64,000 bases of DNA from Catonia carolina. Lineage: Eukaryota > Arthropoda > Insecta > Hemiptera > Achilidae. The position numbers were made by a program, and so were the translations under genes. The notes under the pieces are model-generated. The model ran no database searches. It was given only the letters and a program-made list of their open reading frames with translations, and had not been told where the DNA came from. How positions within the stretch are numbered: the stretch's first letter is position 1; each line of letters opens with the position of its first letter. Below, piece after piece: positions 1-12,500 of this stretch. The stretch lies in the NCBI GenBank assembly GCA_035578175.1, contig JAQMRL010000022.1:868001-932000 (forward strand), written 5' to 3'.

Positions 1-503
1 GAAGGATGTTTAGCAGCTTGTGCGGAAGTATCTCTTTGGACAAGATTCTGTGAAGTTGATGTTATAAATATGGTTGATAATTTACTCTCCGATTGTGATA
101 ATAGACTGAGTGTAAATGATGATGACATTGAGATACCGATTGATGTCGTTCGGTTCGAGGAGCATCTAAACCAGTCAGTTCGTGTGCACAACATCAAAAA
201 AGTGTTACAAAATAAAAACAAAGAGATTTTGGATCATAGTTTTGCAGAAAGCCACCAAATGTCATTAGCTGATCTCATTATATTTCCATGTTTTTATATC
301 GTTTTAAATAGTATTGGAAATAATTCGTTAAAGTCTATTGTACCATTAGTGTATAAATGGTTCAATTTACTATTGGAACAAGACAATATTTTAGAAAGTA
401 CAAAAATATTTAATTTACCATCAAATATATTAAGTGAATTTGATTTATCATATACAAAACCAGAAGTACCTGCACAAAGTTTGTATAAAAGTGACCCAAA
501 ACG
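1..503 (+). CDS. GSTCD: GSTCD exon with GST-C-like region (partial)
   Basis: The frame starts at base 1 and is open through 503, where ACG is followed by the donor gtaagt. The exon ends after two bases of a codon, and the T at 18034 completes an Arg codon. The segment before the ATG at 70 (EGCLAACAEVSLWTRFCEVD) is clearly coding, so 70 is not the start. The helical content (SLADLIIFPCFYIVL) fits a GST C-terminal domain. Confidence 0.85.
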
Positions 504-3500
504 GTAAGTAGCTTATTTTATTGTTCTCTTTTTATACATGTAATGAATAAGTAGATTTCATAAATTATTAGCAACACTCTGCTTACTGTACTTCATGTCA
601 AACTGAATGTAAAATTGTTAAACTTCTTATACAACCTTACATGTTGAAAGCAAGTCATGCTGTACAGGTAATACCAATTAGTATTGGAAACAGGAATTTT
701 TTTGACATCAGTATTAATCGCCAGTAAAAGGGGAGAAATACAACCTAGCAGTAAATGAGTAGGCTATATATATAATACATTGAAAGAAAAAGTTATTAAA
801 ATCTACTTTTTTAAGACATTAAGAATTACATTAGCTGATCTACTACTTTGTGTTATGTTCTGACTTTATGTTATGTTCCATAAATAATTTTGAAAACTTG
901 TTATAAAAGAAAGGAGTAAAGGATGACATCATACTAGATAAATGAACTAAAATCCCAAACGACCGTAAAATATTTTGGAAAATAAAACTGATGTTTGCAA
1001 TTTTTTTCTGATTGGGTTATTAAAGTTTGATCATAATCAAACTAATTCAGGGTGCGACCATTATATATATCAATAGCAGATTGATAAACTGATTTCCATT
1101 TTCTCAACGTTGTCAATATAAATATTGTAACAGTCAGCCGATGACGGACGACAAAAACAAAAACAATGGAAAGAAATGGACCACAACATAGGACAGAACG
1201 AGTCAGCCCCACGTTGGGCGCCAATTTAATGTAACAGTCGAATGCCGACACACCAGCCGACTGACACATCAAAAACAGGTGTTGGGGTGTCACCTGAAAA
1301 AGAAACTTAAAGTAAACAAAAATTGACCACGGTCAGGATGCCACTATTGACCGAACTTACCTTGGTTATCATCCAAGCAGGGCAACTGGAGACCCATTAA
1401 ACATCAATCCAAAATATCCAAGTCGAAATTCCAAAAAAAAAAAAAAAAATAAAAAAAAATCTTAAACTCGCGATTTTAAAACAAAAACAACATCACAATG
1501 AAATAATATAAATACGAAATGTGAATAAAATAAAACAAAATATAAATTAAAAAGCAGAAAACTCAAAACAAATTTAAATTTAGAAAAAGGTAAGCTACAT
1601 AAAACAAACATACAGTAAGGTTACATTAACCTATATCTGCCTAGTCAGCTGATCATGTAAACAAACTGATCTGACAGAAAACAAGCGGTCCATTCAATCA
1701 AAATCCAATCTCCTTTACCCCAATGACAGGAACGCTGAAAATAAGCTTAATCTAAATAAATGTAAGGATTGTGATATATAAAAATCAAATAAATAAAAAT
1801 AAAAAAAAAACTTTCTAGACTCAAGTTCTAGAAACCACAACCATTTTGACAACTCGAAAAACCCTCCGAATACAATTAACTAAATATTATAAAACAAAGT
1901 TCATATCACAATGCTTACATACAAGGGATATTGGAATTTCATCAATCAATAAATCAAACTACAATTTTAAAAGGTAACAAATTAATCGAAATTTATTAAA
2001 AATATTAATAAAATCATTTATCATAATGAAACAATAAAAGTAAGCCATGATCAACATTACAAGACATAACTTGCCTAAAATCATTCAACCAAAAATAAAA
2101 CAAATAAATAAAAAAAAATTCTTTAAAACTGACAGGGATGGGAACTTTGAACTCAGTGAATTAGATCCTAGACAAACAGATCTTTTAAATTATTAACCAA
2201 TCATGTTAAATTTGTTAGTAAATGCTAAATACAAATTAGGCATATAAAATTTCGTTACAAAAATTGCTTAAAATTAGTTACTTATCTTTAATTTGGAAAT
2301 CCATAAAATTAACAGGTGGTTATTATACGCAGATTACCCGAACACATTTATAAAAAAAATATTTAGCACAAAACACTATTTGCTCACAAAACATAGAACA
2401 CCATTGAAATACTTGATGTATTTAATTCCACAATTGACATCACTTCCGTTAATTTGCATTATTAAAATAAATAAATTTTTTATAGTTGACACTACTTTAA
2501 ATAAAATTTAACAATTTATTTCTCTCACATATGGCCTAAACATATCGGCCCTAAATACAGAATACTCGATCCCCTCCATACTACTATATAAAACATTTTA
2601 CGAGCAATTTTAAAACACGTCAGTTACGCATCGTGTCTAATAGAGGACTCCCTGAATTTTTGGTTGAAAATTACATCTACAAAAAGTAAGTGCCAACTTG
2701 TGCAGATTAATAATACATTTTTTCCCAATGAAAATTGCTAATAACAAACAAATTAAGGTGAAACAAAACAATATAAATAAGTGATAACTTAAAATACACA
2801 ATATGTAAGTTTTTCTTATTACAATAAAGCTTATAGAACATAACTTAACATCATTTGACATTTATATAATTTTAATACTTTATGTGATTTATTACTGTGC
2901 GTGAGGTTGGCAGTTCAACTATGGGAGAAGTCCATCCCCACTATAACATTATTTACAACAAAATTTTAAATTTACAATAACAGCATTGAGCCCTACATCA
3001 AATTCAAGGGTTTTTTCTGCTGATTACAAAGGTGTTTTTCTTTTTTAAATCGGATCGTTAGTTTTTTAATAATCACATAATTTAATTTTGTCTAAAATTC
3101 CATAAAATAATTGTTTTATGAAACCGTAAAATATTTCAAATAACTTTTTATTATTAACATTTTAACATTTCTAGGTATACGAATCTTAAAGATATCAACA
3201 AAATACATCTTTTTATCTAATTACATTTTAAAAATACTCATTAATTAAAGAATAATGACACTAATTAACATTGTCTTTATCATACGATAAAAGCTTATTT
3301 TTACGGCTTAATTACAAAGTTACCATACATATTTTTGTATCTTAAAAAATATCAAACTATTCAGCGGATCTTTATACATTAGCATATCCTTTCATTTTTT
3401 TAAAATTATTAATCAAACTCTTGTAATTAATTAAAATCTGACACACTGTTCTCCTATATTTTTACATGTGTTTTTAATTAAAATATCAAATTTGTCGTTC

Positions 3501-6500
3501 AAATAAATTCTCTAAAATTTTTAATTACATTATAATATTCAAAACCACATATTACATCGAAATAAATCGTTCTATGCTTCAAGAATTATTCCTACTTCGT
3601 GTAATTAACGTAATTAGCTTAATAGCTGATATACTCATTTTTATAAGAAATTAACCTAATAATCTTTATACTTTACAGAATTTTATCAAATTTGGATTCA
3701 AATTGCTTAGAATTTCATCCAGAGTTCAAATCTTCCATTCAAATTAACATAAAATTAACATAACAAAATTTTTAACTTACTTATAAGGAATAAAATTTAG
3801 GCTCAAAAGGGTCTTTCATTGTTCGATTGGTCATCTAATATTACCGGCAAAAGTTACTTTGACATGAAATATTCTGATCTATTGTACAAATTTTTCACAA
3901 AAGCTATGAGTAACATGAGGTATAATTCTTGATTACCTCCTAATATTAAATATTACTCTGAGATAGACCTTAAATAATTTCAAATTAATTAAATTTAAAT
4001 TTTTTCCAAATTGCATCTTAATTCAAATTTTATATGTTTGTACTAAATAAGTCAATTTCATAACATTTTGAATTTTGCTTCTAGCCAAATTTTTACCTGT
4101 CTTAATAAAATAACAAAATTATACATTTACAATTTATTTCAAATACCGGGCGGAATATGAACATCACAATCCCCTCCGATCCACATTATGAATGTCAATC
4201 ATGAATAATATGGATCCAACAAAGTGATGTGAATTATTATGTCCGGTACTTCTATCTCACAATACCATTCAAACAGACTCCAAGTTATGACTTTTTTCTA
4301 CACCTTATATCGATTACTACAATTTGTATTTTATTATGCCATTAATACATTGATTTACACTTTCTAAAATTAATTTTACAATTTTTCTGATTCTACCTTT
4401 AACCGCAATGGATTGCTCTAGTAGATCCTAATCTCCCCCTCCACATTCTCTCCGAAGTTTTCCTCTTCTTCTTTTCCTACATGATTATAACGTGATACAA
4501 GGTTTTATGTTATACACATTTTGACGACCTATTATTTTATTATTTATATTCATTATTTCAACCACATTATTATTATATATTTTATTGATGATATATGGGC
4601 CTTTGAATAAAGCGAAAAATTTCTTAGTTAACTTTTTCTTGGAACTCGGTAAGAAATGTGCTCGGACATATATCTTTTGTCCTACATAATATCGGAATGA
4701 TTTAAACCGCTTATCATGCGCTTTTTTCCGATGCTTCGCCGATATTTTAAGTTTCCGTAAGGCCTCTTGTTGAATTTCCTCTATTCGGCGATGTTGAGAT
4801 GGTGGAAATTCTACCATGTCTTCCAAAAAAGTCGTGATTCTTTTTCCGTGAACAATTTCGTATGCCGATATGCCTGTTGATTCATGTGAACACATGTTTA
4901 TACAATGTTCCAAGTACGCTAAATAATAACACCATGAATCGTGTTGCTGCTCACAATATGCCCTAAAGAATCGGGATAATTCTCTCATTATCCTTTCAGA
5001 ACTATTAGTTCTTGGACAATATACTGATGTGTATGTCGGAACTATATCATTATTCTCCAACGTGGTTCGCCATTTTATCCCAGCGAAATATGAAATGTTG
5101 TCCGTTAAAACCCTTTTCGGACGTCCTACATCTCGCGACCATTGTTCAACTATTATATCTGCTAACTTCTGTCCGGTGATATTGGTTATTGCATACAGTC
5201 GAGTATATTTAGTAAAATTATCCACACATACAAAAATAAACCTATGTGAAAACTGTGATGCAGGAAGTGGTCCATAGATGTCTACTGATACTAATTCTCC
5301 GGGTCCTTCTGGTATTATAGGAATCATACGTCCAGCTGTCGAATAATTTCCTACCTTCGTTCGTTGGCATATGTCACATGTGACAATAATTTTGCTTATT
5401 AATTTTCGCATGTTTTTAAATTGACATGATCTGCGTAAATAATTGTACACTTTATTTGCACCAAAGTGACCAATAACTTCATGACACTGTAGTATAATTC
5501 TCTGTATTAATTCTTGAGGTATTATCATAAGCCATGATAATTGTTCTAGATTTCGTTTATAAAATAATATTCCTTCCTTTATAACGTGTCTGTCTAACAC
5601 CTCCCATCTTACTCCTGTTAAATTTTTTCTTAATAATCTATTTATTCTGATACATCTAGGGTCATTTCTCTGTCCCTCTTTTATTTCTTCTACATTGATA
5701 AAATTTTGAAATTTGATTGCTTGAACATTTTCAAATACGTAATTAACGATTTCTGCTCCTGCTTCTTCGATAGCATAAATAGTATAAATGATATTTGGGT
5801 CATATCCTTTTGACATTTCTCTTGTTAAAAAATCAGCTGTGTTATTCTCTCTTCCAGGTATATGACAAATGTTTAAGTTGAATTCTTGTAATGCTAAATA
5901 CCATCTTGATATACGATTCTGCCCCAATTTTGCCGTTTTGCAAAATATTAAAGACAAATGATCCGAATTCACATTAATTTGAAACCCTAAAATTATTGGG
6001 CGATATTTTAGTGTTATTGACAGTACAGCGAATAATTCTTTCTCGGTCGTAGTCCACGCAAGTTGATGTTTATTGAGTGATTTACTATGAAATGCAATTA
6101 CATATTTTTGACCGTCTTCACCATATTGATACAATATTCCTCCTATTGTATGATGTGAACTATCACAGCTGATCCAGAATGGTAAATCGTAATTAGGGTG
6201 TTTAAGTTGTACAATTTCGACGAATTTTTCTTTAATTTTTTCAAATACCTCCTGCTCTTCTTCTGTCCATTTCCATGTTTGGTTTACGGATAATAACTTG
6301 TTTAGTTTAAATGTCATTTCGGACAAATTTTTACAATGTCGCCGATAAAATTGTAAAAAACCTAAGAACTTTTGTAATTCTTTCCGGTTTCGCGGTGGCC
6401 TACACTGCCTAATTACTTCCATCTTTGCTGGGTCCTGAGAAACTCCTTTCTCTGAAATTTTATGTCCTAAGAATGTAATTTCCTTTTGAAAAAATTCGCA

Positions 6501-9500
6501 TTTTGATATTTTGATTCTTACATTACTTTCTATCAATTTTTTAAATAATTTATCCAAATGCTCACAATGTTGCTCAATATTTTCAGATGCAATCAACGCA
6601 TCATCAATGTACACTGTGGTAAATTCTCCTATTTCTGGTCCGATAACTTTGGACATTACTTTAATGAAAATAGCTGACGAACAAGATAAACCAAAAGGCA
6701 ATCTGGCGTATCTGAGATTTCTACCGTCATGTAAAAAACTCAAATAGTCCCTCGATGACTCGCTGATCCCAATCTGCCAAAATCCGCTTGTGAGATCGGT
6801 TTTTGAATAAATTTTTGTACGATGAAATTTCGACAAAATTTGATTTATTTGAAGAGGTGATTCTCGGTCACACACTAGTATTTCATTTAATGGGCGTGCA
6901 TCCAAACAAATTCTTACTCCTCCGTTTGGCTTCTGTACACAGACTACTGGGCATGAGTATTCGCTACTTGATGGTTCGATTACTCCCAGTCTCTCCATAG
7001 TTTCAATCTCTCTAGCAGCCGCTTCCCGTTTAGATACCGGAATTGGGTATGATTTTCTTTGATATACCTTATGTGGTTTAACATTCAATTCCACATAAGT
7101 ATTTGCTGCAAGCCCAGGCTTATTTGAAAATACTGCATAATTGTCCTGCAGGGTTCGACACATCAATTCCTTCTGTTCGCTGGTATATTCTTCGTTGTCC
7201 ATTATTTTCGTAATTACCGCATCGAAACATGCTCGTATTTCTTCCTGATCACCTTCCTCCATCTCATCGTATTCCCATGACATATGTTGATCCATATTAT
7301 CCTCTTCATATTCCATATAATTGCACTCGATTTTTGCTTCTTCAGAAATCGAATTTACCGATGCATCTTCTTGCCTTTCTTCTCCTACTTCGCGTTGTTT
7401 TCCACTCAGATTTATTTGAGCAATGATAATATTATTATTATTAGGTGCAGTTAATTGTATTTTATTCATACCCGCTGAAAATCCTGCGTTGAAGTATGTT
7501 AAAAAATCGAAACCGATAATTAATTTTGGTTCGATGTTCTTAACAACTATAAAAGTATGTAAGAATACTTCATTTTTAATTTGAACAGGTATTAGACATT
7601 GACGATTCACTCTTAATTTTCTTGAATTTATAACACCACTAACAAATGTGTTACATAATGGTAGTATAGGTAATTCGTGTCTGCTGTTGATTTCTTGAAA
7701 CACTCCCTCGTCAATCACACAGCATACAGCTCCGGTGTCTACTAAAACACAAAATGGTCTTCCAAATATTTTCACATCCAAATAAATAAAATTAGGCTGA
7801 TTATTTATATAATTCCTTTCCGCTTCTTTTTCTCCTAATAAATCTTTAATTAATTGATGTCGAAATATAATATTCAGTGATAATTTCTTCATTGATTCGT
7901 TATCATAGTTGATTACTTTATTCCTATAATCTATGTCCTTTATTTTTACTCCAGTATATACTTCAGTTGTAACGAAATGATAACTATCTTCACTCATAAT
8001 TGTAATTATGTTTTGATCGAAATCCAAAGTCGCTCTATGCGCAGCTAGCCAATCTGCTCCAATTATTGCTTTATAATTGAGCTCGCTCGTTAGATAACAA
8101 TTTACCTTAAATTCTTCTTCATTTATTTTCACCCTAAGTTCAATATAATCCGTAACCCTAATTATATTTTTATTAATGATGCTAGTAAAATATACCGGTT
8201 CTGTTGTACTTATTTTGTTTGTCTGATCCAGTTCATATAATCTCACTATGTCCAGGCTTATTAAACATTTCTGCGATCCTGTATCCAATAAAAATAGCAA
8301 AATCTTGTCGTCGATTTGACATTTTAAATATTGCATAAAATTTTTGTCTTGCTTAAACTGTGACAGCATTCCATTTATCCAAATTCTTCTTCATTTATTT
8401 TCACCCTAAGTTCAATATAATCCGTAACCCTAATTATATTTTTATTAATGATGCTAGTAAAATATACCGGTTCTGTTGTACTTATTTTGTTTGTCTGATC
8501 CAGTTCATATAATCTCACTATGTCCAGGCTTATTAAACATTTCTGCGATCCTGTATCCAATAAAAATAGCAAAATCTTGTCGTCGATTTGACATTTTAAA
8601 TATTGCATAAAATTTTTGTCTTGCTTAAACTGTGACAGCATTCCATTTATCCAAATTCTCGGATAATTTGTCGCAGCTACGATTTTCCATGATCGTGTGT
8701 CTTTTCCGGGTTGTATTATACCATTCGGCGTTGTCGATAAATTAGCATTTTGGTTATCGTTATTCCAGGGTTTTTCCTTTTCCACTGGCAGGTTATTTAT
8801 TATTTCTTTACTGGAAGATGCCTTCTTAACTTCATTCTTCTGCTTTTCACTCATTCCATCACTATCTCGAACATAACTGCAGCTCGCTCCATAATTAATC
8901 AAACAACTTATATTTTTACTTGTCGCTTTATTACAATTTTTATTATTCTTTTCCCCATTACAAATTTGTGTACTTTCGACATCAAATTGCTTATCTCCTT
9001 CAATCACTTCTTTAACATTGCCGATTTGTGCTTTACCGCAGTCAAATCGCTTAATTGTATCATCCTTCTTCATAACTCCCTTTTCCTTCTTCTTTAGTTC
9101 ACTATTTTTACTATTATTACCCCCCTTTTTAAGTTGTTGCTTATGAACGATGCACTGTTCCACTTCTTCCTTCTTCTTCCTCAATTTTTCTTGCTTGATT
9201 CTATCAATTACTTCTTTTCTCACGCATACTCTTCCATTTCTTATTTCATAATTATTCGGGTCAGCAGTCAACTTCCCGTCTTTTTCTGTCAATAAATCCA
9301 AATATTTTTCTTTAATTTTCTCACAACAATTACCAATTGTTTCATCCTGGTCACCAAATAGTGTATTAATTGGCGTTATTTCGTCACTGGTGAAATTAAT
9401 TCTACTATTAACAACACGTGGTTCATCGAATTTTTTAATAGTTTTCTTCTTTTTATTCAGAGATTCAGTATTTAAATTTCCTTCCCCCTCCAAATCCTGT

Positions 9501-12500
9501 ATCCTTAATTTTTCTTCATCATGCTCTGATCCATTATCTTGCAATTTTTTCTTCTTATTAAAAATCATTGTTTTTATTTTTCTATTATTTTTGTGTTTAT
9601 TATTATTGTTGATTTTCTTAAAATTTAAATTATTTTTTCCGTAATTATTTCTTTCATCTTTCTCACATTTCTTTTTATACTTATAGTCATTATAATTGTT
9701 TTTATAATAATTATTTCGTATTCTTAATTCTTCTTTGTTGTTCCTATTCCATTTTCGATAATTGTAATTCTTTTCATTTCCACGTGTTGTATTTATTTGT
9801 CAATTTTTTTCCGAAGGTCCTGGTCCTTGATTCCGTTCTTCCTTCCGCTTTTCTTCTGTATTTCTTGGTGGCATTTGTCGATTTTCTCTTTCGTTCCAAT
9901 GTCCATGTTGCTGATATGGCTGTCGGTTTGTCGTAGTATTCGGATTTGGATTCTGATTCCTATTTTGATTATTTCCCTGGTTAGGTGGCCTATATTGTCC
10001 TCGATCACCCCTCCAGTTCGGTACAAAATTTTGTTGTGGTCTTGGTTGATTCCCATTTCCGTGGTTCTCATTTAATCTTCCGTAATTACCTCTTCCTCCT
10101 CCTTGATTGTTGTTGTTATTAAACGATCTATTCTGATTATATCCGTTATTACCGTTACCACCACTATTATTATTACGATTATTATTATTATAATTATAAG
10201 AATTAGTCCTTGGTTCGTTATATCCTCGTAAATAATCTCGTTGCTCGTTTCTGCTCCTTTCGTATGACACTTCCATTCTCCTTACAATTTCCTTGAATTC
10301 CACCATCGTTTCCGGTGGTCTAGCCCGTATTACCGTTGCAATTTCTCGTGGTAACTTTTCGATTAAAATCCAAATCAAACCTTTTTCCGATATTTTTTCT
10401 GTCAAGTAGCTGTTTTCTTTTTGGATCCGTTCGATGTATGTAGTCATTGTCGTTCGTCCGTCGTATGTACTTGAAGCATCCACTATCCTGGATAAAGTAG
10501 CTCTTTCGTGACTTTCACCCCACACTTCCTTCCGAAATTCGCTTTTAAATTTCCCAAAATCTTCAAACTCCTCGATGTGTTCTCTATACCATGATGCTAC
10601 ATCGGATCTTAATTTTGTAAGTAGTGCAATTTTCGTATCCTCCCATGGCAATTTGCACGTCTGCAATACGATTTCCACAGCTTTTAGAAATTCTAATGCA
10701 TGTATTTCACTATTCTGTCCTCCAAAAATCGGTATTGACGCCACAGCACTTTGTATGGTTGTACTTAATTGGCACGGTCCTGCTGTTCCTGCTATTATTG
10801 TTTTCGGTTGTTTTCTCAATTCTTCCACTTCTTTACTCAGTTTGTCCAAATTATCTTTTACTATAGATACGTTTTCTTTCATTATTCCGGTATCCGCAGT
10901 AATTAACGCCACTCTTTCGTTGATTTTACTATTTTCTTCATGCACCACCTTTTCCACTGTATTCGTGTTATATCTGCATGTTTCTTTTGTCTCGTCGACT
11001 CGTTGGTTAATTGTATCTGTTACTGCTAATAAGTCCTGTGCAGCTGCTTGTTTGACCTGCTCAATATCGGATTTGACCTCTTAACTTGTTCTTTGACCTC
11101 TTTTTGAACACTATCTATTCTCTTCCCGAGTTTTTCGGAACACTCATTGATTTTTCTTTGCGCGCGCTCCTCTGTTTCTTTAAGTGCCTCTTTTATTTTT
11201 GTTAATTCTTCTTGAGTCTTCTGTGTTGATTCCTTTATTTGGGCCTTGAATTGTCGTCGCGTTTCTTCTTGCTCTCTTCTTTGTTCTTGTTTTGCTTCTT
11301 CTATATGTTTTTCTATATTTCGTTGTGTTTTTTCGTATGCTTCTTTTGTCTCTCGTCTTGTTTTTTCTTGCTCCGCTTTTGTTTCCTTCAATCTTTCTTC
11401 CATATGAGCTTCAAACGTTTGTAAACCCTGATTGAAATTATCATGTATATCTTCAAATCGCTTTCTATTTTCCAATCGAGTATACTCTACGCTCTCTAGA
11501 ATAGTCCTTAACGCACCAACTAAATCTGTGCTTTCGTCTGCTCTGTTTATATTATCCAGCGATGAAGTACGACCACTCATGTTCCTTGCACCCAACCATG
11601 ATTGACTATCATACGACTCACCCCAATCTCTTGTTGTTTGAGTTACTTCTGGCGCAAATACAGGCAATTGTGCACTGGTTCCTTCTCCAGTATATTCCGG
11701 TCCAGCTGTTGATGTTGCGGTTATGACTTGTGTCGGTACTATTTGCGGAGTTTGAGCCAATGTTTCCTGTTGTTGGTTATCTACACTCTCTTCAATGTTA
11801 CTAATTATTACACTGTTCTCCATTTCGTTATCTGCTGGTTCGTTGTTGAGGCTAATCGTATCGTTGTTGATTATTTGTTCGGGAGCTTCCGGATTCTCGA
11901 CGTTTTGTTGCGGTACGTTCTCCATTGCGGTTTACAAAATAAAAAAAAATTTTCTTTCTTTTTTATAAAAATACAATTTTCCAAAAAGGGAAAATTGAAA
12001 TTTCACGAAAAATAGCAAAAACCGACAAAACAAAATTAAATAATAAAAAAAAATTTTATCTCCAAATTTAAAGTCCACAAAATTTAACCAAATTGGTTAA
12101 AGAATATACCATTAAATTTAAATATAGTATTATAACTATAACTAGTAACTAAATCGTTCATACACAATTGTAAAACTACTGTTATCACAACACAATCAAT
12201 TACAACTATCCTAATAGGATATTATAACCCTTTATCAGATTATACAATTATCATTAAATAAAGATCTGTTTGCCTATTCACTAATCACTGAGTTACCAGT
12301 AGGGCCATAACGTCACTAACGTAAATAAAAAAAAATTTTACTTAATTATTGAAATTCCAATTTTTTTAAAAACTAAACACCTAATAACATTTAACATACA
12401 TAATATACATAGGTTAACACATTTCCAGTTTTCCATCTGAAAAAGAGAATTATTCAAAAACAAGGTATTCAAAACTCCTATAATTTAAATTTTTTACAGC

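Noticed and set aside
70..507. A stand-alone 145-residue protein starting at 70
   Set aside because: The frame is open and coding-like back to base 1 and runs into a splice donor at 504, so this is an internal piece of GSTCD.
2293..2861. Small open frames inside the LTR (repeated at 13783-14351)
   Set aside because: They are copied only because the LTRs are identical; low-complexity composition and no motif.
4168..4484. Possible env gene downstream of pol
   Set aside because: Only about 300 bases lie between the pol stop and the LTR, and no open frame is present.
5029..7426. Several + strand frames within pol
   Set aside because: They lie antisense to a frame with complete RT and integrase motifs.
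9793..11424. Frames on both strands overlapping gag
   Set aside because: Shadows of the Asn-rich and coiled-coil gag sequence; no independent support.
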